A stretch of DNA of 64,000 nucleotides from Streptomyces antarcticus (GCF_026627255.1 NZ_JAPNLM010000009.1:1-64000); one strand, 5' to 3'. Positions 41,453-49,965 are shown, counted from the first letter of the stretch. A program made the numbers and translations. Notes: a model not told the origin generated them from the sequence alone.

Positions 41453-42892
41453 TCAGGACAGCGCCGCCACCCGGTCCCGGTACGTCCGCACCGCCGACGC
41501 GTCCCGGAACGGCTCCAGGCGCCGCTCGAAGTCCCGTACGTACTCCACCGCGCGCACCGACCGCATCTCGCTCGCCTGCTGCGCCGCCTCCGCCCCCAGC
41601 GCGCACGCCTGGTCCAGCTCGCCCAGCCCCAGCCGCGCCGTGGCCAGCACCACCCGGCAGAACAGCCGCGACCGGGCGTACGCCGGTGCCCGCAGCTGCA
41701 GGGACCGCTCCGCGTGCTGGGCCGCGGCCCGGTACTGCTGGAGGTCCCGGTGGCAGTGCCCGAACTCGTCCGCCAGCTGCGCCTCGTCGTAGTACCGCGC
41801 CCAGTGCGGTACGTCGTCCCCCGGTCGCGCCGCGCCCAGCGCCCGCTCGGCCCGCACCAGCGCAGCCGTCGCCGCCCGGACCTCGCCGAGGACCGCGTGC
41901 CCGCGCGCCTCCGCCGAATGCAGCAGCGCCTGCACCACCGGCGGCGGCCCCGAGCCGACGCCCTGCTGGGCCACCCGGGCCAGCTGCACCGCCTCCCGGC
42001 CGTGGCCGAGGTAGACCGCCTGTCGGCTCATCGTGACCAGCACGTACGCGCCGTACGGCCGGTCCCCGGCGGCCTGGGCCAGCCGCAGCGCCTGCACGAA
42101 GTACCGCTGGCCCAGCCCGTGCGCGGCGATGTCGTACGAGGTCCAGCCCGCGAGCCGGGTCAGGTCGGCGGCGGCGGAGAACAGCCGCCGCCCGGTGGTC
42201 TCCCCGTACGTCCCGCGGAGCATCGGCTCGGCCTCGTGCTCCAGGTAGCGCACCAGCGCCTGCCGGGCGTGGCCGCCGCCGTACGCGTCGTCCAGGCTGC
42301 GGAACAGCTCGCTCACCGATCTCAGCGCCGCGATGTCGCCGCCGGTCACCCGCTGCCCGGGCGCGCGGTCGATCTGCCGCTGCCGGGGCACCGAAGCCCG
42401 CCCCTGGACGGGGACGCGGGCCGCCGCCGGGTCCGCGCCGCGGCCCACCCGCTCGTCCGCCCTCCCGATGAGCCAGTCCCGGCTGGGCACCACCAGCCCG
42501 GCCGGGGTGAAGGCGATCTTCCGGAGCTCGGCGTGCGAGCCGGAGTCCTTGCGCCACAGGCCGGCGGCGATGTCCACGGCCTCCTCGGGGGTGGCGGCGA
42601 ACTCCAGCCCCGCGTACACGGGCGCGCAGGCGTCCAGCCCCGTGTCCTGGGCGGACAGCCGCCGTCCGAGCCGCCGGGTGAAGACCTCGGCGATCAGCGC
42701 GGGGGTGGTGCCGCGGGGCTGCTGCCCGCGCAGCCACCGCGTCACGGAGGTCTTGTCGTACCGCAGATCGAGACCGTGCTCCAGACCGAGCTGGTCCACG
42801 CGGCGGGCGAGCCCGGCGTTGGAGAACCCGGCCTCCTCGATCAGCGCCGCGAGCTGCCGGTTGGGGACGCGCTGGGCAGGTCGTTCCGTCAT
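41453..42892 (-). CDS. Large HTH regulator with TPR-like domain
   Basis: A 479-residue regulator typical of Streptomyces. The N-terminal 80 residues carry a divergent helix-turn-helix (LAALIEEAGFSNAGLARRVDQLG... RYDKTSVTRWLRGQQPRG). The rest is alpha-helical with TPR-like repeats (RQALVRYLEHEAEPML, YFVQALRLAQAAGDRPYGAYVLV, ALLHSAEARGHAVLGEV, AAAQHAERSLQLR). The family resembles NsdA-like regulators of development and antibiotic production; the exact orthologue is uncertain. Start at 42892 (MTERPAQR) is preferred over a longer frame to 43075. Confidence 0.8.
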   Translation of the reverse strand: MTERPAQRVPNRQLAALIEEAGFSNAGLARRVDQLGLEHGLDLRYDKTSVTRWLRGQQPRGTTPALIAEVFTRRLGRRLSAQDTGLDACAPVYAGLEFAATPEEAVDIAAGLWRKDSGSHAELRKIAFTPAGLVVPSRDWLIGRADERVGRGADPAAARVPVQGRASVPRQRQIDRAPGQRVTGGDIAALRSVSELFRSLDDAYGGGHARQALVRYLEHEAEPMLRGTYGETTGRRLFSAAADLTRLAGWTSYDIAAHGLGQRYFVQALRLAQAAGDRPYGAYVLVTMSRQAVYLGHGREAVQLARVAQQGVGSGPPPVVQALLHSAEARGHAVLGEVRAATAALVRAERALGAARPGDDVPHWARYYDEAQLADEFGHCHRDLQQYRAAAQHAERSLQLRAPAYARSRLFCRVVLATARLGLGELDQACALGAEAAQQASEMRSVRAVEYVRDFERRLEPFRDASAVRTYRDRVAALS

Positions 42893-43279
42893 CGGCTCCA
42901 CGGTCTCCTGACGTGACGGACCGGGGTCCCGGCCCTGTGAACGGCGTGAATGTAGCGGCGAACTCCCCCCAGACCGTCCTGTCTGTCCCACATTCATCCG
43001 ATCGTGTGCAGTCCAGAGCCCGGGGTGGACAGCCACCCGTGGCCAGGAAGGATCGTTGGCCGATAACTGGCACATCTAGACAGGTCAATGCTGGATAGCT
43101 GTAGCGGTGCTGGCACCGTGCTGGAATCCAGCGCACGCAGACCCCTGGCCCTTGGTGGCCGGGGGTCTCTTTATGCAAAGACGTGCATAGTCGCGTTCGT
43201 GCATAGACGGCCTCACCCGTGGCTCCGTACGGTCATGGTCATCAGGCCCAGCGGGGGCCTGGCGCCGAGGGGGCTTCAC
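42893..43279. other. Intergenic region upstream of the regulator, edge of accessory segment
   Basis: No convincing gene. It contains the regulator promoter side, a GTGCTGGAATCCAGCGCAC imperfect inverted repeat (43118-43136) and the hairpin at 43139-43168. GC content drops from about 43090 onwards. Confidence 0.5.
43139..43168 (+). terminator. Rho-independent-like hairpin at element edge
   Basis: A 12-bp stem with one T-G pair (AGACCCCTGGCC, 43139-43150, with 43157-43168) and a six-base loop, followed by CTTTAT. There is no plus-strand gene immediately upstream, so it may be a leftover from the accessory segment. Confidence 0.5.
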
Positions 43280-43486
43280 ATGGCACGTGAGGAACTGACC
43301 CGGCTCACAGGCAACGGAAACGGCGAGTGCGGGCAGGGGGACTGCCCGAACGTCTACCAGACCGCGTCCGGCTCGTTCATCGTCCAGGGCGACGTATCCG
43401 CAGCCTTCACCCCGCCCGCCGGCGAGGGACTCGTAGAGATCCCCGAAGCAGTGCTCAGGGAGGCGTTCCGTGCTCTTGGATGGTGA
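43280..43486 (+). CDS. Small hypothetical protein preceding DUF6879 gene
   Basis: A 68-residue protein starting MAREELTRLTGNGNGECGQG with CxxxDC (CGQGDC) and ending EIPEAVLREAFRALGW. Small proteins with a GxGxCxxxDCP segment followed by a strand-rich tail often precede DUF6879 genes in Streptomyces. The last 17 bases overlap the start of the DUF6879 gene, so the two are coupled. The ribosome site is weak. Confidence 0.68.
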   Translation: MAREELTRLTGNGNGECGQGDCPNVYQTASGSFIVQGDVSAAFTPPAGEGLVEIPEAVLREAFRALGW

Positions 43487-44270
43487 AGACTGGGCGTCGA
43501 AGTTCAAGACGTTCCAGACGGAAGCCTGGCGGCTTGAGACGTTGCCGCAGTACCTCGTACCGCAGGAAGCGGAAGAGTTCGCAGCCTTCAAGGCAGGGGC
43601 CCGTTTCCCCGGCCCGTACCAGGACTCGTGGACGGACATGGTGCGCACTCGGAACGTCGGACGCGTGCACGTCCTGACTCAGCCGCTGAGCGACTACCTA
43701 CGGTTCGAGTTCGATCGGTACTACCAGCACCAGGCCCCGGTAGGGGAAGACATTCGCATCCTCGACGTGACCGACCGGCCGAACCCGTTGCCGGAGGTCG
43801 AAGACTTCTGGATGTTCGACCGCTCCACTGTGATGCTCATGCATTACGAACCGGACGGCAAGCAGATCAGCCGCGAACTGTACGAGGGTGACCCTGCCCC
43901 GTTGCTCCAGTCAGGCATTCAGGCGGCGGCGGGACGTACTCGTAGTCACGCATGGAGATCCTTCGCACGGCCTCAGGGTCCGACAGGTTGTATCCGGCAG
44001 ACCGCGCACACGCCGGACAGCCGTCGCACGTACACGAGGTCGCTGCTGCCGTTCGGCGGGCACGGGCCCGTACCGCGTTCTTCCTGCTGTCGCCGCTCAT
44101 GCTCATCACCTCTCCGGCGCGGGCTTCGATCCGCTGGTGCACGCCTCGCTCTTGCCTCCGGCGAGCGGGCACTCGCGCTTGTACTGCTCGACTCTTCAAG
44201 AACCAGCGGGGGAGCCTCGCCGCCCGGGACGACTTCGGGTACGCGTGGCGGCAGGTGCCTGCCACTGTGA
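43470..44270 (+). CDS. DUF6879-family protein with replaced C-terminus
   Basis: A reading frame of 266 codons. The first 145 residues or so match the DUF6879 pattern: LLDGEDWASKFKTFQTEAWRLETLPQYLV, WTDMVRTRNVGRVHVL and the end MLMHYEPDGKQISRELYEGD. After about 43905 the sequence becomes an Arg/Ser/Gly-rich string without family resemblance that is antisense to another small ORF, so the last 15-40 residues of DUF6879 have been lost by rearrangement. GTG start at 43470. DUF6879 proteins usually accompany XRE regulators; none is found here. Probably non-functional. Confidence 0.65.
   Translation: MLLDGEDWASKFKTFQTEAWRLETLPQYLVPQEAEEFAAFKAGARFPGPYQDSWTDMVRTRNVGRVHVLTQPLSDYLRFEFDRYYQHQAPVGEDIRILDVTDRPNPLPEVEDFWMFDRSTVMLMHYEPDGKQISRELYEGDPAPLLQSGIQAAAGRTRSHAWRSFARPQGPTGCIRQTAHTPDSRRTYTRSLLPFGGHGPVPRSSCCRRSCSSPLRRGLRSAGARLALASGERALALVLLDSSRTSGGASPPGTTSGTRGGRCLPL
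43867..44106 (-). CDS. Small Cys-containing protein, possibly truncated
   Basis: A 79-residue ORF. Two alternative ATGs (44106, 44100) follow GGAGAGGTG, a proper ribosome site. The protein is basic at first (SRKNAVRARARR), then has CTCDGCPACARSAGY, a C-x-C-x2-C-x2-C cluster that could bind zinc, and ends YEYVPPPPECLTG plus about 12 residues that are antisense to the DUF6879 gene. That tail suggests the 3' end was cut at the same junction near 43905. It resembles small proteins of integrative elements in style, but I do not recognise a family. Confidence 0.5.
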   Translation of the reverse strand: MSMSGDSRKNAVRARARRTAAATSCTCDGCPACARSAGYNLSDPEAVRRISMRDYEYVPPPPECLTGATGQGHPRTVRG

Positions 44271-44470
44271 AGCACGCTTGGAGCGCCCACGACCTCCGGC
44301 ACTACTTCGCCTCTACCTGCCTTCTGAACGGCCTGCCCATCCTGGCCGTGTCCAGGTGGCTGGGGCACGCCTCCATCATGATCACTGCCGATACGTACGG
44401 GCACATGACGCCGGACTCCATGGACCGTGCAGTCACGGTCCTGGACGGGATCATGGGTCTCGCCGTGTAA
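44195..44470 (+). pseudogene. Tyrosine recombinase (integrase) C-terminal fragment
   Basis: About 91 codons that match the end of a phage-type integrase: AWSAHDLRHYFAS (H-x-x-R box), LAVSRWLGHASIMITADTYGHM (conserved GH and nucleophilic Tyr). The N-terminal and core domains with the first catalytic Arg are missing; upstream codons in this frame are unrelated. The fragment is therefore the remnant of an integrated element and cannot recombine by itself. Confidence 0.85.
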
Positions 44471-44476
44471 CGGCGA

Positions 44477-44505
44477 CTCAGCACCCGTGATGACCCCGTG
44501 CTGAG
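44477..44505 (+). terminator. Weak hairpin after the integrase fragment
   Basis: CTCAGCAC (44477-44484) pairs with GTGCTGAG (44498-44505). It lies seven bases after the integrase stop. It could be the old integrase terminator or part of an attachment site; a GTGCTGGCA word follows at about 44509 and also occurs near 43107. Confidence 0.4.
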
Positions 44506-44750
44506 ATGTGCTGGCATTAGCACGTGGAGTACCTCATCCGTACAGGTCAAAGCCACACTCACTCGTCTGTGTGCAGAATCGGTGGGGCGGACCGGCCCTT
44601 CTCCCGGAACCCCGCGCGAGGCGCCCGCACCGGCCCGCGCGCGGGCCGGAGCGGGCCGGGGGCCGGGGCCCTGGAGGCGCCCGCACGGTCCGCCGTACCC
44701 TTGGCTGGTGCGATACGTGCACACAGCAGGTTCAACGAGGAGGCGCCGCG

Positions 44751-45548
44751 GTGGCTGAGCTTGGGTTTGTCCATCTGGGCTTCGGGCCGGAAGCCGTCGA
44801 GTACACCGCGGCCTGGGAGGAACAGCGCCGGGTGCACGCCGCCCGCTTCGCGGACGAGACCGGCGACACCTGCCTGCTGCTGGAGCACCCGCCGGTCTAC
44901 ACCGCCGGCCGGCGCACCGACCCCGGCGAGCGCCCGCTCGACGGCACCCCCGTCGTCGACGTGGACCGCGGCGGCAAGATCACCTGGCACGGCCCCGGCC
45001 AGCTCGTCGGCTACCCGATCATGAAGCTGCCCCGCCCGGTGGACGTGGTCGCCCACGTCCGGCGCCTGGAGGACGCGCTGATCCGCACCGCCGCCGACTT
45101 CGGGCTGGAGACCACCCGTATCGAGGGCCGCTCCGGTGTGTGGGTGCTCGGCGACCCGGTGGAGGACCGTCCGCTGATCGGCGGGCTCTCGCTCGACTTC
45201 GACCCGCGCCTGAAGGACGATGAGTTCGACGCCCGGCTGAACGGCCCCGAGTACGCCCCGTCCAACGCCGGCCAGCGCCGCGAGGACCGCAAACTCGCCG
45301 CGATCGGCATCCGGGTCGCCAAGGGCGTCACGATGCACGGGTTCGCCATCAACGTGAACCCCGACAACACCTGGTTCGACCGGATCGTGCCCTGCGGCAT
45401 CCGGGACGCCGGTGTGACCTCGCTCTCGTACGAACTGGGCCGCGAGATCACCATCGCCGAGGTGCTGCCGGTCATCGAGCGGCACCTGAAGGACGTGCTG
45501 GAGCACGCCGAGCCGCGGCCCCGCGAGATCGAGCCGGCGGCGGGCTGA
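44751..45548 (+). CDS. lipB: Octanoyl-ACP:protein N-octanoyltransferase LipB
   Basis: A 265-residue lipoate biosynthesis enzyme that moves octanoyl from acyl carrier protein to lipoyl domains. LLLEHPPVYTAGRRT and GGKITWHGPGQLVGYPI are the substrate motifs. IGIRVAKGVTMHGFAINVNPD contains the conserved Lys, and IVPCGIRDAGVTSLS the catalytic Cys. The GTG start follows GAGGAGG by seven bases. It lies 111 bases upstream of lipA in the order known for Streptomyces. Its products serve the E2 enzyme encoded at 56553-58418. Confidence 0.95.
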   Translation: MAELGFVHLGFGPEAVEYTAAWEEQRRVHAARFADETGDTCLLLEHPPVYTAGRRTDPGERPLDGTPVVDVDRGGKITWHGPGQLVGYPIMKLPRPVDVVAHVRRLEDALIRTAADFGLETTRIEGRSGVWVLGDPVEDRPLIGGLSLDFDPRLKDDEFDARLNGPEYAPSNAGQRREDRKLAAIGIRVAKGVTMHGFAINVNPDNTWFDRIVPCGIRDAGVTSLSYELGREITIAEVLPVIERHLKDVLEHAEPRPREIEPAAG

Positions 45549-45659
45549 CCGCCCGCGGGAATGCGTCCGGCAGCCCCCAGGTTGGCGGAGTGAAGAGCGT
45601 ACGAAATTACGGGCGTACCCTGGTGGGCGCCGAAGAATCGAAGTCACAGGGAGCCGGTC

Positions 45660-46613
45660 GTGTCCGCAGTCGCACCCGACGGACGCAAGATGCTGCGCCT
45701 GGAAGTCCGCAACGCCCAGACGCCCATCGAGCGCAAGCCCGAGTGGATCAAGACCCGGGCGAAGATGGGCCCCGAGTACACCAAGATGCAGGCCCTGGTG
45801 AAGGGCGAAGGACTGCACACGGTGTGCCAGGAGGCGGGCTGTCCGAACATCTACGAATGCTGGGAGGACCGCGAGGCCACCTTCCTCATCGGCGGCGACC
45901 AGTGCACCCGGCGCTGTGACTTCTGCCAGATCGACACGGGCAAGCCCGAGGCCCTGGACCGGGACGAGCCGCGCCGTGTCGGCGAGTCCGTGGTCACGAT
46001 GGACCTGAACTACGCCACCATCACCGGCGTGGCCCGCGACGACCTGGCCGACGGCGGCGCCTGGCTGTATGCGGAGACCGTGCGCCAGATCCACGAGCAG
46101 ACGGCGGGCCGCGAGAGCGGCCACACCAAGGTCGAGCTGCTCGCCCCCGACTTCAACGCGGTCCCGGAGCTGCTGGAGGAGGTCTTCGCCTCCCGCCCCG
46201 AGGTCTTCGCGCACAACGTCGAGACCGTGCCGCGCATCTTCAAGCGGATCCGTCCCGGCTTCCGCTACGAGCGCTCGCTCGACGTGATCACCCGGGCCCG
46301 CGCCTACGGCCTGATCACCAAGTCGAACCTGATCCTCGGCATGGGCGAGGAGCGCGAAGAGGTCACGCAGGCCCTGAAGGACCTGCACGAGGCCGGCTGC
46401 GAGCTCATCACCATCACCCAGTACCTGCGGCCCTCGCCGCGGCACCACCCCGTCGAGCGCTGGGTGAAGCCCGCCGAGTTCGTGGAGCTGGCCAAGGAGG
46501 CCGAGGAGATCGGCTTCTCCGGCGTGATGTCCGGGCCGCTGGTCCGGTCCTCGTACCGGGCGGGCCGCCTCTACCAGCAGGCGATGGAGAAGCGCAGCCG
46601 CGCCGAGGTGTAG
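45660..46613 (+). CDS. lipA: Lipoyl synthase LipA
   Basis: A 317-residue radical-SAM enzyme that inserts two sulphurs into octanoyl-lysine. The auxiliary cluster motif is CQEAGCPNIYEC (CxxxxCxxxxxC) near residue 59, and the radical-SAM motif CTRRCDFC near residue 82. GTG start preceded by GGGAGCC. The C-terminus keeps the conserved SGPLVRSSYRAG, with the Arg-Ser-Ser-Tyr motif that contacts the auxiliary cluster. Cotranscription with lipB is likely. Confidence 0.96.
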   Translation: MSAVAPDGRKMLRLEVRNAQTPIERKPEWIKTRAKMGPEYTKMQALVKGEGLHTVCQEAGCPNIYECWEDREATFLIGGDQCTRRCDFCQIDTGKPEALDRDEPRRVGESVVTMDLNYATITGVARDDLADGGAWLYAETVRQIHEQTAGRESGHTKVELLAPDFNAVPELLEEVFASRPEVFAHNVETVPRIFKRIRPGFRYERSLDVITRARAYGLITKSNLILGMGEEREEVTQALKDLHEAGCELITITQYLRPSPRHHPVERWVKPAEFVELAKEAEEIGFSGVMSGPLVRSSYRAGRLYQQAMEKRSRAEV

Positions 46614-46873
46614 GCGACGGCCCGCGGGTGTGACGCGCACTACCCCACGGACCGTGTGAACTCGCGCACAAAGACATACCAACGAGTAACACCGCGTCGA
46701 CGCGGCCCCTAGGCTCTTTTCAGGGAAGAGTGCCCGGCGGGCCGCGTCTGCGTGTTTGCAACGTGTCCATCACATTTGACGGGCCGGTCATGCCCTGGTA
46801 ACACCAGTCAGTGACGCTGGACCCACGCACCGCAATCGCTCTGCCGAGTGTTTCCGTGAAAGGGATCGCCATC

Positions 46874-47071
46874 ATGCAGGCCGCGCCCGTACGCGCCATC
46901 GCCATTCCCTCCTTCACCGACGCCTTCCGGGGCGTCGAGTCCCTGCTCATGAGCGGTGCCCGCCGCAACGCCTGGACGGCCGTCCTGGAGGACCGCCGCA
47001 GGGCCAAGGACCGGGTCGAAACCGAACACGTACTTGAGGCCGCGGCTACCCGTACCCCTCGGGCCACGTAA
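46874..47071 (+). CDS. Small hypothetical protein upstream of DUF4191 gene
   Basis: A 65-residue ORF (MQAAPVRAIAIPSFTDAF...), ATG at 46874 with AAAGGGA nine bases upstream. It has no hydrophobic helix or Cys, and a basic C-terminal half (EDRRRAKDRVETE). It ends nine bases before the DUF4191 gene, so cotranscription is likely. A gene in this place is conserved in Streptomyces to my knowledge; function unknown. Confidence 0.62.
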   Translation: MQAAPVRAIAIPSFTDAFRGVESLLMSGARRNAWTAVLEDRRRAKDRVETEHVLEAAATRTPRAT

Positions 47072-47080
47072 ACTCGCCCT

Positions 47081-47779
47081 ATGGCGAGGAAGTCAAACGC
47101 AGAGACTGCTGCGAACCCCGGGCGACTGAAGCAGATCGCCCTGACGTACAAGATGACGCGCAAGGCCGACCCGAAGGTCGGTCTGATCGTCGCGGGCGTG
47201 GGAATCGTCACCTTCGGTGTCTTTCTCGCGATCGGCTTCCTGATCGGCCACCCGGTCTACCTGGGCATCCTGGGCTTCCTGGTGGCGTTCCTCGGAATGG
47301 CGATCATCTTCGGACGACGGGCCGAGCGCGCTGCCTTCGGGCAGATGGAAGGACAGCCGGGCGCGGCCGCGGCCGTACTGGACAACGTGGGACGGGGCTG
47401 GACGACCACCCCGGCCATCGCGATGAACAAGAGCCAGGACATCGTCCACCGGGCCGTCGGCAAGGCCGGCGTGGTGCTGATCGGTGAGGGCAACCCCAAC
47501 CGGGTCAAGCTTCTGCTCGCGAACGAGAAGAAGAAGATGGCCCGGATCATGCCGGACGTGCCGGTGCACGACTTCATCGTGGGCACGGGCGAGAACGAGG
47601 TGCCGCTCAAGAAGGTGCGCACCACGCTGCTCAAGCTGCCGCGCGTGCTGGCCGGCCCCCAGATCACCCAGGTCAACGACAAGCTGCGGGCCATGGGTGA
47701 CCTCATGAGCAACATGCCGCTGCCGAAGGGCCCGATGCCCAAGGGCATGAAGATGCCGCGCGGCGGAAAGATGCGCTGA
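47081..47779 (+). CDS. DUF4191 membrane protein
   Basis: A 232-residue protein with two adjacent membrane helices near residues 35-80 (GLIVAGVGIVTFGVFLAIGFLIG, LGILGFLVAFLGMAIIFG), then a cytoplasmic domain starting RRAERAAFGQMEGQPGAAAAVLD and a basic Pro/Met/Lys tail (KGPMPKGMKMPRGGKM). This is the DUF4191 family pattern, conserved next to lipA/glnA in actinobacteria. Function unknown. Confidence 0.9.
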   Translation: MARKSNAETAANPGRLKQIALTYKMTRKADPKVGLIVAGVGIVTFGVFLAIGFLIGHPVYLGILGFLVAFLGMAIIFGRRAERAAFGQMEGQPGAAAAVLDNVGRGWTTTPAIAMNKSQDIVHRAVGKAGVVLIGEGNPNRVKLLLANEKKKMARIMPDVPVHDFIVGTGENEVPLKKVRTTLLKLPRVLAGPQITQVNDKLRAMGDLMSNMPLPKGPMPKGMKMPRGGKMR

Positions 47780-47836
47780 CCGGATCAGCCGCTCACCCGC
47801 TTTTCGTATACGACACAGGGGCGGACCCGGCGGGCG

Positions 47837-48304
47837 TCAGAGGCGGACCTGCACGGCGCGCGCCAGCCGGTCGTGCAGGCCGCGGCCGTCGCGGTCCCAG
47901 ATGAGCGCCGGGACGACCAGGGCCAGCAGCAGAGTGCGGATCACGACCCGGCCGAAGCCGAGGCGGCCGCCGTCCTCCGCGATCACCCGGAGCCCCACGA
48001 TCCGCTTGCCGGGGGTGAAGCCGACGGTGCCGACGGTCAGGACGGCCAGGGCCACGAAGAGCCCCAGGGTCCAGTTGCCCGACGCGGCCAGGTCACCGCC
48101 CGTGATCAGCCCGTACGCGATCAGCTGGCAGCCGGTCCAGTCGATGGCCACGGCGCCCAGCCGGCGTCCGAACCGGGCGACGGAGCCGGGCCCCGCCTGG
48201 GGGAGGCCGAGCCGCTGGCCCGGGTAGCCGAAGTCGACACCCATGTCCTCGGCGGCCGCGCGGGGGCCGGAGAGCCACGATCCGATTGCTTGCCTGTTGT
48301 CCAC
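47837..48304 (-). CDS. RDD-family membrane protein
   Basis: A 155-residue RDD protein with three helices: RFGRRLGAVAIDWTGCQLIAYGL, TLGLFVALAVLTVGTVGF and VVIRTLLLALVVPALI. The RDD signature residues are R...D in RLGAVAID and the FTPGKRIVGLRVI and RDGRGLHDRLARAV segments. GTG at 48304 (VDNRQAIGSW) is preferred; an in-frame ATG nine codons upstream would add residues lying near the glnA promoter. It is divergent from glnA. Role unknown. Confidence 0.86.
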   Translation of the reverse strand: MDNRQAIGSWLSGPRAAAEDMGVDFGYPGQRLGLPQAGPGSVARFGRRLGAVAIDWTGCQLIAYGLITGGDLAASGNWTLGLFVALAVLTVGTVGFTPGKRIVGLRVIAEDGGRLGFGRVVIRTLLLALVVPALIWDRDGRGLHDRLARAVQVRL

Positions 48305-48352
48305 CCGAACACGGTACCCGTGCGGCTCCACGGCACTCCCGCGGGACCCTGG

Positions 48353-48390
48353 TTAACTTGTGCGAAACAAATGGGTCATGCTTGAGAAAT
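48353..48390. promoter_or_regulatory. glnA: Two phased GlnR boxes upstream of glnA
   Basis: Box 1: TTAAC-n6-GAAAC (48353-48368). Box 2: GTCAT-n6-GAAAT (48375-48390). Both fit the gTnAc-n6-GaAAc GlnR consensus, and they are separated by six bases, giving the 22-bp phase known for GlnR-controlled Streptomyces promoters. They lie 100-137 bases before the glnA start. Confidence 0.85.
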
Positions 48391-48489
48391 CCCGTCTGCT
48401 TATGGTCGGGTCAGCGTGCGACACCGCACTGACGCACCACGAGCTATAAAACCCGTCCCTGCCCCGGGGCCGGGAGTAGGAGGAGTTGG

Positions 48490-49899
48490 ATGTTCCAGAA
48501 CGCCGACGAAGTGAAGCAGTACATCGAGGAGAACGACGTCAAGTTCGTTGACGTCCGCTTCTGCGACCTGCCTGGTGTGATGCAGCACTTCACCATCCCG
48601 GGGCGCGCGTTCGACCCGAACGAGGAGCTGGCCTTCGACGGCTCCTCGATCCGCGGCTTCCAGGCGATCCACGAGTCCGACATGGCGCTGCGCGCCGACA
48701 TCTCCACCGCGCGCCTGGACCCGTTCCGCAAGGACAAGACGCTCAACATCAACTTCTTCATCCACGACCCGATCACGGGCGAGGCCTACAGCCGCGACCC
48801 GCGCAACATCGCGAAGAAGGCCGAGGCGTACCTCGCCTCCACCGGCATCGCCGACACCGCGTACTTCGGTCCCGAGGCCGAGTTCTACGTGTTCGACAGC
48901 GTGCGCTTCGCGACCACCGCGAACGAGAGCTTCTACCACATCGACTCCGAGGCCGGCGCCTGGAACACCGGGTCCGAGGAGAACAACCGCGGCTACAAGG
49001 TCCGCTACAAGGGCGGCTACTTCCCCGTCGCCCCGGTCGACCACTTCGCCGACCTGCGCGCCGAGATCTCCCTCGAGCTGGACGCCCAGGGCCTCCAGGT
49101 CGAGCGCCAGCACCACGAGGTCGGCACCGGCGGCCAGGCGGAGATCAACTACAAGTTCAACACGCTGCTCGCCGCGGCCGACGACCTGATGCTCTTCAAG
49201 TACATCGTGAAGAACGTCGCCTGGCGCAACGGCAAGACCGCGACGTTCATGCCGAAGCCGATCTTCGGCGACAACGGCTCGGGCATGCACGTGCACCAGT
49301 CGCTGTGGGCCAACGGCGACCCCCTGTTCTACGACGAGACCGGCTACGCGGGCCTCTCGGACACCGCCCGTTACTACATCGGCGGCATCCTCAAGCACGC
49401 CCCGTCGCTGCTGGCGTTCACCAACCCGACGGTGAACTCCTACCACCGCCTGGTGCCGGGCTTCGAGGCGCCGGTCAACATGGTGTACTCGCAGCGCAAC
49501 CGCTCCGCCGCCATGCGCATCCCGATCACGGGCTCGAACCCGAAGGCCAAGCGCGTCGAGTTCCGCGCCCCGGACCCGTCGTCCAACCCGTACCTCGCCT
49601 TCGCGGCGCTGCTGCTCGCGGGCCTCGACGGCGTCAAGAACAAGATCGAGCCGATGGAGCCGATCGACAAGGACCTCTACGAGCTCTCGCCCGACGAGCA
49701 CGCGAGCGTCCCGCAGGTCCCGACCAGCCTCGAGGACGTCCTCAAGGCCCTGGAGGCCGACCACGAGTACCTCCTGGCCGGCGGTGTCTTCACCCCGGAC
49801 CTGATCGAGACGTGGATCGACTACAAGCGCACGCACGAGATCGCCCCGATCGCGCAGCGCCCGCACCCGCACGAGTTCGAGCTGTACTTCGACCTCTAG
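48490..49899 (+). CDS. glnA: Type I glutamine synthetase
   Basis: A 469-residue GSI (beta type), a dodecameric cytosolic enzyme of ammonia assimilation. AFDGSSIRGFQAIHESDM, GPEAEFYVFD, NGSGMHVHQSLW and KPIFGDNGSG cover the metal and ATP sites. The adenylylation Tyr falls at residue 397 in KDLYELSPDE, exactly as in the E. coli enzyme, so activity control by GlnE is expected. The ATG has GGAGGAG upstream. Transcription is very likely controlled by GlnR through the two boxes upstream. Confidence 0.97.
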   Translation: MFQNADEVKQYIEENDVKFVDVRFCDLPGVMQHFTIPGRAFDPNEELAFDGSSIRGFQAIHESDMALRADISTARLDPFRKDKTLNINFFIHDPITGEAYSRDPRNIAKKAEAYLASTGIADTAYFGPEAEFYVFDSVRFATTANESFYHIDSEAGAWNTGSEENNRGYKVRYKGGYFPVAPVDHFADLRAEISLELDAQGLQVERQHHEVGTGGQAEINYKFNTLLAAADDLMLFKYIVKNVAWRNGKTATFMPKPIFGDNGSGMHVHQSLWANGDPLFYDETGYAGLSDTARYYIGGILKHAPSLLAFTNPTVNSYHRLVPGFEAPVNMVYSQRNRSAAMRIPITGSNPKAKRVEFRAPDPSSNPYLAFAALLLAGLDGVKNKIEPMEPIDKDLYELSPDEHASVPQVPTSLEDVLKALEADHEYLLAGGVFTPDLIETWIDYKRTHEIAPIAQRPHPHEFELYFDL

Positions 49900-49921
49900 A
49901 AAATCCGGGTCGTGCCTGGTG

Positions 49922-49965
49922 AAAGGCCCCCCGCCGCTCTCTTCGGAGAGCGGCGGGGGGCCTTT
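49922..49965 (+). terminator. glnA terminator
   Basis: A perfect 20-bp stem (49922-49941 with 49946-49965) capped by a TTCG tetraloop, 22 bases after the glnA stop. An A-run on the left arm and TTT on the right make it a strong intrinsic terminator. Confidence 0.95.

Noticed and set aside
43081..43170. Possible tRNA gene as attachment site of the integrase remnant
   Set aside because: No cloverleaf can be drawn; only a hairpin and an imperfect inverted repeat are present.
43107..44518. GTGCTGGCA words near 43107 and 44509 as att direct repeats
   Set aside because: Only nine bases match, which is expected by chance in this composition; not strong enough to call attL and attR.
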